A stretch of 22,040 nucleotides of DNA from RGIG1681 sp045648025 (GCA_045648025.1 JAZRNH010000058.1:1-22040), one strand, 5' to 3'; positions 1 through 6,813 are shown, numbered from the stretch's first letter. The notes: generated by a model from the sequence alone, not told the origin. Numbers and translations: made by a program.

Positions 1-131
1 ACTTGTGTCAGTTTAGTTTTTAGGTTGGTTTTGATTTTAGTTGAATGTAATTTTATGTTGATTTTTTGACATTATAATAAAAATAAAAAGTGCAAGTTTA
101 GTCTCATATAATTGAAACTAGCGAAATAATT

Positions 132-166
132 AACACTTTAATCTACATAAGGTTAAGGTGTTTTTT
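132..166 (+). terminator. intrinsic terminator-like hairpin, plus strand
   Basis: Arms 132-143 and 151-162 pair over 12 bp if two G-U pairs are allowed, with a 7-nt loop (144-150). The stem runs into a T tract ending at 166. This is the classic terminator shape for a plus-strand transcript. The transcript it would end starts left of the window or within about 1-130, where no coding gene is visible, so a short RNA is possible. Confidence 0.6.
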
Positions 167-189
167 ACTCTCTCTTACTAGCCACAAAA

Positions 190-268
190 ACAAATAGTTC
201 TGCAGTTGTCAAGGATTGTCGCAGAAAGCAATATGCACTTTAACCTTGACAACGGTAGCACTATTTGT
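190..268. repeat. 25-nt imperfect inverted repeat
   Basis: Arms 190-214 and 244-268 match as reverse complements at 22 of 25 positions, around a 29-nt loop (215-243). Each arm carries an outer ACAAATAGT block and an inner GTTGTCAAGG block. There is no U tract after it, so it is not a simple terminator. It could be a structured RNA, a protein-binding site or a mobile-element end. Confidence 0.7.
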
Positions 269-301
269 TTACCATAATAGAAAAGAGAAGAAAAAGAAAC
301 A

Positions 302-348
302 ACAAAAAGCGAAAGTGTGTTACGTTCACCAACACTTTCGCTTTTTGT
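302..348. terminator. perfect 17-bp hairpin, possible bidirectional terminator
   Basis: Arms 302-318 and 332-348 are exact reverse complements with a 13-nt loop. The core GCGAAAGTGT is flanked by an A run on the left (304-308) and a T run on the right (342-346), the usual form of a terminator that works on both strands. No gene abuts it directly. The zinc-ribbon gene ending at 642 on the minus strand lies about 290 bp away. Confidence 0.5.
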
Positions 349-367
349 CTAATTTATTTAGTTGATG

Positions 368-425
368 GGCGTGTGCTTGTCTGTCGGAGCGAAGCGACGA
401 CACTTGTATATGACAAGCACACGCC
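368..425. repeat. 14-bp perfect inverted repeat with nested core
   Basis: Arms 368-381 and 412-425 are perfect reverse complements (GGCGTGTGCTTGTC). The 30-nt interior holds a smaller TGTCG/CGACA pair (382-386 and 398-402) around GAGCGAAGCGA. The segment is richer in G and C than its surroundings. No T tract follows. Confidence 0.6.
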
Positions 426-581
426 TAAATGCCATTTGGATTTATTTTCCTCTAATAAATCTAATTTTGCAATTAAAAATTATATTGTAGAACAACCAAA
501 ATATAAATATACAAGGTCTCCACCACCAACCAATACATACCCACCAAACTATGCCATGTTTATATAATGGAACATCGATTG

Positions 582-642
582 AATTTTTTCTGTTTGACAC
601 AATAACTTCTCCTGTATAACTAATCTATAATTTTTTCTGTTT
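582..642. repeat. 14-bp direct repeat downstream of the zinc-ribbon gene
   Basis: AATTTTTTCTGTTT occurs at 582-595 and again at 629-642, a spacing of 47 bp. The second copy touches the stop codon of the zinc-ribbon gene. It may be chance in AT-rich DNA or the trace of a small duplication. Confidence 0.5.
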
Positions 643-959
643 CACTCATCTATATCTTCATCATCTTCATACCAAAGTAAACCATAATCATCTTGCTTAG
701 CTATACAACCACAATCTTCACATTCCCATTCGTCAAGTCCACAACCTCTAGCTAAGTGACCACCACATTTAGGACATTCCTCTTGAAATGAAAGTTCATT
801 TTCAGCATCTTCTTCTGATAAAATATTATCTTTCGTTACATCATTATCATATCCACATTTTGCACAAGTCCAAGTTCCAGATGTTGTTGTAAAACCTGAT
901 TGTCGGTTTAAATGAGCATCACAACTATCACAATACCAATCTATTTCATCATAAAACAT
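642..959 (-). CDS. double zinc-ribbon small acidic protein
   Basis: A 105-residue acidic protein with two CxxC...CxxC zinc ribbons: C10/C13 with C32/C35, and C62/C65 with C80/C83. The C-terminus is Asp/Glu-rich (DDEDIDE). It is probably cytosolic, since no signal peptide or membrane segment is seen. Similar Bacillota proteins are often auto-annotated as 'Sec23/Sec24 zinc finger-containing'; that label reflects only the Cys pattern, and the function is unknown. The ATG at 957-959 has a good AGGAGA site about 8 nt upstream. It lies 82 bp downstream of the coiled-coil gene on the same strand with no terminator visible between them, so co-transcription is possible. It is a metal-binding protein by motif only. 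Confidence 0.8.
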   Translation of the reverse strand: MFYDEIDWYCDSCDAHLNRQSGFTTTSGTWTCAKCGYDNDVTKDNILSEEDAENELSFQEECPKCGGHLARGCGLDEWECEDCGCIAKQDDYGLLWYEDDEDIDE

Positions 960-1041
960 AAATAATTCTCCTTAGTTTTCTTTCTATTTTACACTAGTTT
1001 CAATTTACCTAGACTTTTCCCTATCTTTTTTATTTTGTTTA

Positions 1042-4000
1042 TTAAGCACCGCTTCCTGGTCCTTGTGGTCCATTAGGATTTTTTGGATCACTTCCCATCT
1101 CTTGTGGATCTTTACCCTTTCCTTTAATAGGTGGCTTAGCACCATTGTCGACTTCAACAACCAACAAACCATCACCAAGTGGAACTGCTTCTATTTTTTC
1201 AGCAGCAGATTCTTCTGGTGCTGAAGCTTTAGAAACTTCTGCTTCCTCAGAAACCTCCTCACCTGTTTCAGTAGGAGTTTCTTCAGGTACACTTTGACTT
1301 GCCTCTTCAACTATTGATTCAACTTTATGCTCAACCTCTGAACTTACAGCAACTTCAGTTACTACTTTTTCTCCCTGTTCTAAACCGTTTCCTTGAAAAT
1401 CATTTTCTTCTGGTCGTTTCATTACTCCATATCTATTTGATAATTCTTTTCTAAGAATTCCCCCTTTAGTTACTTTTCGTTCAAGACCAGATATTGTTAT
1501 ATGTGGCAATCCTTTAGTTTTTTCAACGAATTGATCACAAATTGTTATCATTTTTTCTTTATCAGTGTCCGAAAGTACATCTATTGCCAACAATCTTTCT
1601 CTATATCCACTCATTAAATTTTGAATTTTTTCTATTTGTTGACTTGTGAAACCATATTTTTCAATGTCATGATGGAATACTGACAATTTTTGCATAATTT
1701 CTTCTTTGTTTTCAGAAATTTGTCCTGCACCAGTTTGTGTTTCAAGTTTAATAATTTTTGTATTAAGAGATTCAATTTGTTGAATAAATCTATTAGTTGG
1801 ATTTGCTAAATGGAATGCTTTTTCTTTCTTTTGAGATTCCATCATTTTTTGTTTGAATGCTTTAAACTTGCCCATATATTTAGCTTTGGTTTCTTGAGAT
1901 AAACTTGCATTACCTTCAAGTTCAGACATTAATTCATCAATATGCTTTGTGATACTTGATTGAACAACTAACCTTGTATCATCTTTTTTTATTAAAAGCA
2001 TCTTTTCAATAGCTGTGAATATTGGTTGATGATACTTTCCATAAACACTATTAATTGTTTCTTCTGTACATGTTGCAAATGATTGATCTTGTCTGACCTT
2101 TTCAATTAATACAAGTTTTGTATATGCATCATAAGTTGCACTTTCAATGGTTGGAATAGCTGTCTCTGTATTAGTATGACCACCCACTAATTCATTTTTA
2201 ATACCATCTAATTGCCCTTGATTGCCACCATATACTTTATCATACTCACGAATTACATTAAGTAGCGGACTATCTTCTTTTACTGCGGTAATAACTTCAC
2301 CTGTTTGAATTAATGTGGCACCAGATTGAATTCTTCCTTTAGTTTGTGCAATTTCAGCCGCTTGTCTTGCTTCTATCAACTGTGTTTCAAGTTCTTCTTT
2401 TCTTTTAAAAAGTTTTTGCAACTCTAGATCATATTCAGCTTGTGGCATAGTTCCTCTTGCTGCCATATGTTCAGAAATTTTTCTACCTACAGTATCAATA
2501 AGACTCTCAATTTTTTTAACTTTTTTAGTTGCAGTTTCAAATTCACCTCTATCTACAATAGATGCTTCTGATATTTCTCTGAGAGTTGTTTCCATTGTTT
2601 CTGCTGATTCTACATCTAAAATCTTGTCACTATCAAAACCTTTAAGACTCTCTTCAAGTCGTTCTCTGATACCCTGTATTCTTACATCGAACTCATCTGT
2701 TCCTTCCATAATTCCAGCAGATTCAAGTTCTTCTCTTTTTGTTTTAAAGTCTCTAATTAATGCTTCAATCTGAGATTTTGTGCTACCTTGAACCCTATGT
2801 TCGTGAAGTTGTCTTCTTAATTGTGCTTCGTAATTAATGCCTTCATTAATCTTTCTTCTCGCATGAAACAATCCTCTTCTTTTTTCTTTTAAAGTATTAA
2901 TTTCTGCCAACAATGATGTATATTCTTCTGTTTCTGTTTTGCCAGACTCTTCCAATTCTTTTTTCTTTTGATTGAGTTCAACAATTCTATCACCAATTGC
3001 AGGAATTGATTCCATAATTTCAGAATAAGTTTCAATTTTTTTCCTACTTTCAAGATATTCACTAGATACAGTTGGTCTTGAAATTTTTTCTTCAACTTTG
3101 TCTTGAATTTCTGCAACAAGTTCGGTTGCAGTTGATTCATATGCAGCAAATCGATTTTCTATTTCCGCTCTTTTTTCAGCTGACATAAGTGGTGGCTTTT
3201 TTGGTTCTTTTGCTTTAGCCTCTTTATTTAACAAGTCTTTTGCAAAAATAGACGACAATGTTGAACTTCCAAGAACAATTTCATGAGCATCATTGTCTAA
3301 ATATTTATGCTTATTTACCACTTCTTTATGAAATAAAAAACTGCTATTACTTGATTTATTTTCAACAGTTGCTGCCATAAGTGGATCATATTCTTTTCCT
3401 GCAAGGCCTGATGTGATTGCATGAGATAAAGAATCACTAGATGTTGTTTTCTTTCTAACAACTGTGTCTGCAACAAGTTCTTTTCTTTCAGCAGCAGTCA
3501 TACCAACTGTTGCTTCATAAAACTCTTCAACATCTTTAACAACATCAGCTGAAACAACAACATCAAAAAACTCCTCAATCATAGGAATTCTATCTTTGAT
3601 ATCAAAATAAGCACAGTATGCTTGTGCCATTCTATAATTTCTCTTTTTGATACATTCTGCAAACATTGCCATACCAACAAGGTCTCTTGCAAGGTCAACT
3701 CTGGTTTTGCAATATTCTAAGAATCTTTCTCTTTGAGCTGGTTTTAAAAGCGACATAACTTTGTCATAAGAAACATTGGCCACACCATCAAGTTGTGCCC
3801 ATGCCATATCTTTTTCAATTTGGCTTGTATCGTTTTTTGCCTCTTCCTGGTTAGCATCTGAGTGAAGAGTTTTGCCATTTAAGGTTTTAAAATATTTAAG
3901 CCCAGAAAAAGTATAATTAAACTTTGAACCAAATTTATTATGCAAATCAAGTTCTTTAAGTTTAATAACAACTTTTTCATATTCTTTAATAATTTCTTGT

Positions 4001-4095
4001 CTTTGTTTCTCAGTTAATTTTTTACCTTGAAACTCAGATTTTTTATCATCGGCAACCGATTTTGTCTCTTTTATTTCAGTTTTTGCTTTTGCCAT
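1042..4095 (-). CDS. large coiled-coil protein of unknown function
   Basis: I place the start at 4095 (MAKAKTEIKE, 1017 residues). That ATG has GGAG about 8 nt upstream, whereas the in-frame ATG at 4134 has no ribosome binding site and overlaps the predicted promoter. No signal peptide or membrane segment is seen. The N-terminal 250 residues are helical but not repetitive. The middle, roughly residues 290-880, is rich in Glu, Lys and Gln with heptad-like character (extended coiled coil). The last 110 residues change to a Glu/Ser/Ala/Val-rich stretch and end in a Gly/Pro/Asn/Lys tail (GPQGPGSGA). I recognise no domain. A structural, cytoskeletal or scaffold role is conceivable but unproven. 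It follows the rplA terminator and seems to have its own promoter. Confidence 0.8.
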   Translation of the reverse strand: MAKAKTEIKETKSVADDKKSEFQGKKLTEKQRQEIIKEYEKVVIKLKELDLHNKFGSKFNYTFSGLKYFKTLNGKTLHSDANQEEAKNDTSQIEKDMAWAQLDGVANVSYDKVMSLLKPAQRERFLEYCKTRVDLARDLVGMAMFAECIKKRNYRMAQAYCAYFDIKDRIPMIEEFFDVVVSADVVKDVEEFYEATVGMTAAERKELVADTVVRKKTTSSDSLSHAITSGLAGKEYDPLMAATVENKSSNSSFLFHKEVVNKHKYLDNDAHEIVLGSSTLSSIFAKDLLNKEAKAKEPKKPPLMSAEKRAEIENRFAAYESTATELVAEIQDKVEEKISRPTVSSEYLESRKKIETYSEIMESIPAIGDRIVELNQKKKELEESGKTETEEYTSLLAEINTLKEKRRGLFHARRKINEGINYEAQLRRQLHEHRVQGSTKSQIEALIRDFKTKREELESAGIMEGTDEFDVRIQGIRERLEESLKGFDSDKILDVESAETMETTLREISEASIVDRGEFETATKKVKKIESLIDTVGRKISEHMAARGTMPQAEYDLELQKLFKRKEELETQLIEARQAAEIAQTKGRIQSGATLIQTGEVITAVKEDSPLLNVIREYDKVYGGNQGQLDGIKNELVGGHTNTETAIPTIESATYDAYTKLVLIEKVRQDQSFATCTEETINSVYGKYHQPIFTAIEKMLLIKKDDTRLVVQSSITKHIDELMSELEGNASLSQETKAKYMGKFKAFKQKMMESQKKEKAFHLANPTNRFIQQIESLNTKIIKLETQTGAGQISENKEEIMQKLSVFHHDIEKYGFTSQQIEKIQNLMSGYRERLLAIDVLSDTDKEKMITICDQFVEKTKGLPHITISGLERKVTKGGILRKELSNRYGVMKRPEENDFQGNGLEQGEKVVTEVAVSSEVEHKVESIVEEASQSVPEETPTETGEEVSEEAEVSKASAPEESAAEKIEAVPLGDGLLVVEVDNGAKPPIKGKGKDPQEMGSDPKNPNGPQGPGSGA

Positions 4096-4124
4096 ATAAT
4101 CACTCCAAATATTTATCCAATTTG

Positions 4125-4154
4125 ATAGTAACATTTATAAATTTTATTCGTCAA
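4125..4154 (-). promoter_or_regulatory. predicted promoter of the coiled-coil gene
   Basis: TTGACG (-35, 4149-4154) and TACTAT (-10, 4125-4130) are separated by 18 nt. The predicted +1, near 4118, lies downstream of the ATG at 4134, which supports the internal start at 4095. The -10 is only a moderate match. Confidence 0.45.
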
Positions 4155-4259
4155 ACCAAACCATTTAAAATGTAATAATTTAATAATTTTTTTTGTGCAA
4201 TTTGACTATATTGAAATTTATTTTTTATTTTTTGGTTATTTTAACCATATTTTTTTGAA

Positions 4260-4292
4260 ATAAAAAAAGCCTTAACCTTTAGGTTAAGACTT
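4260..4292 (-). terminator. intrinsic terminator after rplA
   Basis: An 11-bp stem (arms 4282-4292 and 4267-4277, one G-U pair) with a TAAA loop is followed on the minus strand by a T tract (4268-4262). It sits seven bases beyond the rplA stop and closes the rpmG-rplA transcription unit. Confidence 0.9.
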
Positions 4293-4298
4293 TTAAAA

Positions 4299-4991
4299 TT
4301 ATTTTGCTCTATACATAACTTTAACACCAGGGCCCATTGTGCTTGCAAGGTTAATAGATTTAATATATGTACCCTTTGCTGCTTGTGGTTTAGCTTTAAC
4401 GATAGCATCAACAAATGTATCATAGTTTTCCATAAGCTTTTCAACACCGAAGCTCTTTTTACCGATTGCTGCATGAACAATACCAAATTTGTCAACTCTG
4501 TATTCAACTTTACCAGCTTTAACATCTTTGATTGCCTTTTCAACATCCATTGTAACAGTGCCGCTCTTTGGGTTTGGCATCAAACCACGAGGTCCAAGCA
4601 CTCTAGCACAACGACCTACAACACCCATCATATCTGGAGTTGTGATACATACATCAAAGTCAAGCCAGTTTTCTTTCATAATTTTGTCAACCATTTCTTC
4701 AGCACCAACAACATCAGCACCAGCTGCTTTAGCTGCATCAGCCTTGTCACCTTTAGCGATAACAAGAACTTTTGCTGTTTTACCAGTTCCGTTAGGAAGA
4801 ACTACACTTCCACGAACTTGTTGATCAGCACTTCTTGGGTCAACACCAAGACGAATGTGGATTTCGATTGTTTCATCGAATTTTGCAGTAGCTGTGTCAA
4901 TAGCAAGAGCTAAAGCATCAGCAACTTCATATAATTTTCCGGCTTCGATTTTCTTTGAAGCTTCTTCGTATTTCTTTCCGTATTTCTTCAT
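4299..4991 (-). CDS. rplA: 50S ribosomal protein L1
   Basis: A 230-residue L1 protein, of usual length. It forms the mobile L1 stalk on 23S rRNA at the E site. Recognisable family blocks include KFDETIEIHIRLGVDP, the QVRGSVVLPNGTGK stretch, the CARVLGPRGLMPNPKSGTV signature, and a C-terminal NLASTMGPGVKV. An ATG-containing frame extends upstream to 5024, but I choose the start at 4991 (MKKYGKKYEEA) because AAGGAGG lies 8 nt before it and the longer version would overlap rplK. The ribosome binding site overlaps the rplK stop codon, so the two genes are probably translationally coupled. L1 is known to repress its own operon in many bacteria, and a matching RNA element lies before rplK. It is unusual that a terminator follows here rather than rplJ-rplL. 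Confidence 0.97.
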   Translation of the reverse strand: MKKYGKKYEEASKKIEAGKLYEVADALALAIDTATAKFDETIEIHIRLGVDPRSADQQVRGSVVLPNGTGKTAKVLVIAKGDKADAAKAAGADVVGAEEMVDKIMKENWLDFDVCITTPDMMGVVGRCARVLGPRGLMPNPKSGTVTMDVEKAIKDVKAGKVEYRVDKFGIVHAAIGKKSFGVEKLMENYDTFVDAIVKAKPQAAKGTYIKSINLASTMGPGVKVMYRAK

Positions 4992-5004
4992 AATCTCCGC
5001 CTCC

Positions 5005-5436
5005 TTATTCTTCCACAGTAACACCCATAGAACGGGCTGTACCTTTAACCATACTCATAGCTGCTTCAAGAGAAACTGCATTTAAATCAGGCATTTTGAT
5101 TTTAGCGATTTTTTCAACTTGAGCTTGAGTTAATTTTCCGACCTTTGTTTTGTTTGGAACACCTGAAGCCTTGCTTAAACCAAGTTCTTTCATAATAAGA
5201 ACGGCTGCTGGAGGTGTTTTTGTAATGAATTCGAAGCTTCTATCTTCATAAATTGTCATTACTACAGGGATAATAAGACCCTCTTTGTCTGCAGTCTTAG
5301 CATTGAAATCCTTAACAAATTGACCGATGTTAATACCATGAGGTCCAAGACTTGAACCAATTGGAGGACCAGCGGTTGCTTTTGCAGCTGGGATTTGAAT
5401 TTTTACGACTGCTTTAATTTTCTTTTTTGCTGCCAT
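5005..5436 (-). CDS. rplK: 50S ribosomal protein L11
   Basis: A 143-residue L11 protein, matching the usual 140-145. It binds the GTPase-associated region of 23S rRNA. The N-terminal domain carries the conserved PAAKATAGPPIGSSLGPHGIN segment. The C-terminal RNA-binding domain includes the ITKTPPAAVLIMKELGL block and ends with AMSMVKGTARSMGVTVEE. The ATG has AAGGAG about 7 nt upstream. It sits between nusG (108 bp upstream) and rplA (13 bp downstream to the chosen start). The 108-bp leader holds a likely L1 binding site. Confidence 0.97.
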   Translation of the reverse strand: MAAKKKIKAVVKIQIPAAKATAGPPIGSSLGPHGINIGQFVKDFNAKTADKEGLIIPVVMTIYEDRSFEFITKTPPAAVLIMKELGLSKASGVPNKTKVGKLTQAQVEKIAKIKMPDLNAVSLEAAMSMVKGTARSMGVTVEE

Positions 5437-5470
5437 AATATTCTCCTTTATTCTTTATTTCAAGAATAAT

Positions 5471-5511
5471 GTGGTTTCGTTGAGGCATTACAAAATTTTA
5501 CCTCTCCCACT
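5471..5511 (-). promoter_or_regulatory. putative ribosomal protein L1 operator in the rplK leader
   Basis: Read on the minus strand, GTGG-GA-GAGG is followed 15 nt later by CCTC-AACGAAA-CCAC. This folds into two 4-bp helices joined by an asymmetric internal loop (GA opposite AACGAAA). Known L1 targets in 23S rRNA and L1-regulated mRNAs have the same plan: two short helices around a GA versus GAAA-containing loop. Its position before rplK-rplA fits autogenous repression by L1. This is pattern matching, not a covariance-model result. Confidence 0.65.
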
Positions 5512-5522
5512 ATATAAACGGA

Positions 5523-5539
5523 CGGCAAGTCCGATTATA
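5523..5539 (-). promoter_or_regulatory. small GC hairpin between nusG and rplK
   Basis: CGGAC and GTCCG flank a 5-nt loop on the minus strand just downstream of nusG, followed by TTTAT. The stem is short and the U tract poor, so I read it as a processing or pausing element rather than a full terminator. Confidence 0.35.
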
Positions 5540-5544
5540 ACAAA

Positions 5545-6084
5545 TTAATCTATAACTTCGATTTGTGAAAAATCAACATCAATTGGTGTTGGTCTTCCAA
5601 ACATCTCAACTTCTACTCTGCACTTTTGTTCATTTTCGTCAACAGACATAACAGTTCCAACAAAGCCATTTAAAGCACCATCTGTCATCTTAACTTTTTG
5701 ACCAGCCTCAACTTTGATGTCAACAACAATTGGTTCAAGCTTCATCTTTTTAACTTCTTCATCAGTAAGTGGAAGTGGACGGCCTTGTGGACCTACAAAT
5801 CCAGTAACACCTCTTGAGTTAACAATTGTGTGCCACAAACTGTCTGTATATCTCATCTTAATTAAGATATAGCAAGGAAAAAGTTTTCTTTCAACAGCTT
5901 TCTTTTTACCATTTTTGTCTTCTTCAATAACTGTTTCCATAGGAATTTTAACTTCCAAGATATAGTCTTGAAGATTGTTTTTGATAACACATTTATTAAG
6001 GTTATCAACAGCCATAGCTTCATAACCAGTAAAAGTATGAAGAACATACCATTTTGGTTCGTCTAATTTAGATGTATCAATCAT
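5545..6084 (-). CDS. nusG: transcription termination/antitermination factor NusG
   Basis: A 179-residue NusG. The NGN domain spans about residues 11-106 (KWYVLHTFTGYE, RKLFPCYILIKM, VTGFVGPQGRP). A KOW domain follows at about 126-175 (EAGQKVKMTDGALNGFVGTV). It binds RNA polymerase beside the nucleic-acid channel, modulates pausing and couples transcription to translation. I choose the ATG at 6084 because AAAGGA lies 7 nt upstream. The GTG at 6102 sits directly after a T tract that ends a hairpin, and the ATG at 6090 is too close to the ribosome binding site. It lies between secE and rplK, as in most bacteria. Confidence 0.96.
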   Translation of the reverse strand: MIDTSKLDEPKWYVLHTFTGYEAMAVDNLNKCVIKNNLQDYILEVKIPMETVIEEDKNGKKKAVERKLFPCYILIKMRYTDSLWHTIVNSRGVTGFVGPQGRPLPLTDEEVKKMKLEPIVVDIKVEAGQKVKMTDGALNGFVGTVMSVDENEQKCRVEVEMFGRPTPIDVDFSQIEVID

Positions 6085-6102
6085 AATCATTTCCTTTGAC
6101 AC

Positions 6103-6132
6103 AAAAAATCTGTCCCTAAAATTAAAGGGCAG
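6103..6132 (-). terminator. weak terminator or attenuator between secE and nusG
   Basis: On the minus strand CTGCCCT pairs with AGGG-A-CAG (seven pairs, one bulged A, 8-nt loop) and runs into six Ts (6108-6103). It lies within the secE-nusG gap. It is probably leaky and could lower nusG-rplKA expression relative to secE. Confidence 0.45.
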
Positions 6133-6147
6133 TTTTTTTGATATCTA

Positions 6148-6495
6148 TTAAATATTCACAATTAAATTTATAATCCAAGAAAGAAGAGAATCAATTCCCA
6201 AAACAACGAGCATAAAAACAGCAACTACAACCAAAACAGTTCCTGTTTGTTTGCAGGTTTGCTTAAATGTTGGCCAAGAAACTTTTTTAAGTTCAGAGAA
6301 GATTTCTTTGAATCTATTTCTTTTTGGCTTAGCATTATTAACTTTCTTTTTGCTTGTTTTAGATTGCTTAGAAGCTTTTTCTTCATTAGCTTTTGCTTGT
6401 TTTTTCATTTCTTTTTTGCTAACTTCGGTTAAAACTTCATTAGATTTTTCAATCTCAGCAGTCTCTTTTGTAGGCATCTTTTTATTTTTTGCCAT
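6148..6495 (-). CDS. secE: preprotein translocase subunit SecE
   Basis: The small membrane subunit of the SecYEG translocon. The conserved core is at the C-terminus: ELKKVSWPT (68-76), the amphipathic helix signature that precedes a single transmembrane helix (about 84-113). The protein is 115 residues, longer than the roughly 60-70 of typical Bacillota SecE. The extra 60 N-terminal residues are Lys/Glu/Ser-rich, presumably cytosolic and disordered. The ATG has AGGAGAG 6 nt upstream, beginning just after the rpmG stop codon. It lies in the canonical rpmG-secE-nusG arrangement. Confidence 0.95.
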   Translation of the reverse strand: MAKNKKMPTKETAEIEKSNEVLTEVSKKEMKKQAKANEEKASKQSKTSKKKVNNAKPKRNRFKEIFSELKKVSWPTFKQTCKQTGTVLVVVAVFMLVVLGIDSLLSWIINLIVNI

Positions 6496-6507
6496 ATTTC
6501 TCTCCTA

Positions 6508-6657
6508 CTATTTAGATTCTTTATGTGCTGTGTGTTTTTTGCAAGTTGGACAATATTTGTTGAATGTTAATCTATCTGGATCATTCTTTTTGTTTTTGAA
6601 ACTTTCATAGTTACGATTTTTACATTCTGTGCATTCCAAAGTAATTCTATTTCTCAT
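6508..6657 (-). CDS. rpmG: 50S ribosomal protein L33
   Basis: A 49-residue L33 of the zinc-binding type, with C9/C12 and C36/C39 as CxxC pairs, plus conserved RITLECTECKNRNY and NKKNDPDRLTFNKYCP blocks. I choose the ATG at 6657 because GAGGAG lies 7 nt upstream; an upstream-extended frame to 6690 would add 11 residues foreign to the family. It is the first gene of the rpmG-secE-nusG-rplK-rplA unit, downstream of two good promoters. Retention of all four cysteines marks it as the zinc-dependent paralogue. Confidence 0.96.
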   Translation of the reverse strand: MRNRITLECTECKNRNYESFKNKKNDPDRLTFNKYCPTCKKHTAHKESK

Positions 6658-6680
6658 AATTTTTCTCCTCAAAAAATTAA

Positions 6681-6702
6681 CACCTACCATTCTGGTTCGG
6701 TG
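6681..6702 (-). promoter_or_regulatory. 5'-terminal leader hairpin of the rpmG transcript
   Basis: CACC-GA-ACCA-GAA-TGGT-A-GGTG on the minus strand folds into a compact two-part stem (8 bp in all). It starts one base after the +1 predicted from the proximal promoter (about 6703), so the mRNA would begin with a stable hairpin. Such structures can protect mRNA ends from 5'-dependent decay; a protein-binding role is also possible. Confidence 0.4.
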
Positions 6703-6709
6703 CTATGAT

Positions 6710-6738
6710 ATAATATCACAACAAAAACCTGCTGTCAA
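6710..6738 (-). promoter_or_regulatory. proximal promoter of the rpmG-rplA unit
   Basis: TTGACA (-35, 6733-6738), 17-nt spacer and TATTAT (-10, 6710-6715) with an upstream TGn extension. This is a near-consensus sigma-A promoter; the predicted +1 is about 6703, giving a 45-nt leader. Confidence 0.85.
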
Positions 6739-6780
6739 TAGAAAAATTCAACATTTCCTTGAAAATGTTAAATTACTCTC

Positions 6781-6813
6781 GTGATATTAAGTTCCATTAT
6801 ATTTTAATATCAC
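6781..6813. promoter_or_regulatory. 10-bp inverted repeat overlapping the distal -10
   Basis: GTGATATTAA (6781-6790) and its exact reverse complement (6804-6813) flank 13 bp and overlap the -10 of the distal rpmG promoter. A third copy of the 9-bp motif (6711-6719) overlaps the -10 of the proximal promoter. This spacing suggests an operator, but part of the match may simply be -10 sequence. Confidence 0.4.

Larger units (their letters stand above)
1..641. other. gene-free, hairpin-rich region
   Basis: I find no convincing gene. The region holds, in order: an AT-rich stretch with an isolated TATAAT at 73-78; a plus-strand terminator-like hairpin (132-166); a long imperfect inverted repeat (190-268); a perfect 17-bp hairpin (302-348); and a 14-bp inverted repeat with a GC-richer core (368-425). 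From about 430 to 641 I see only a 14-bp direct repeat (582-595 and 629-642). The one long reading frame here (265-567, TTG start) runs through the hairpins, has no ribosome binding site and does not look like a protein. Confidence 0.7.

Noticed and set aside
265..567. 100-codon plus-strand ORF at the left edge
   Set aside because: TTG start with no ribosome binding site, low-complexity product, and it runs through two perfect inverted repeats; not protein-like.
4096..4134. Upstream ATG of the coiled-coil gene as the true start
   Set aside because: No Shine-Dalgarno site, and the predicted promoter places +1 downstream of it; the ATG at 4095 has GGAG.
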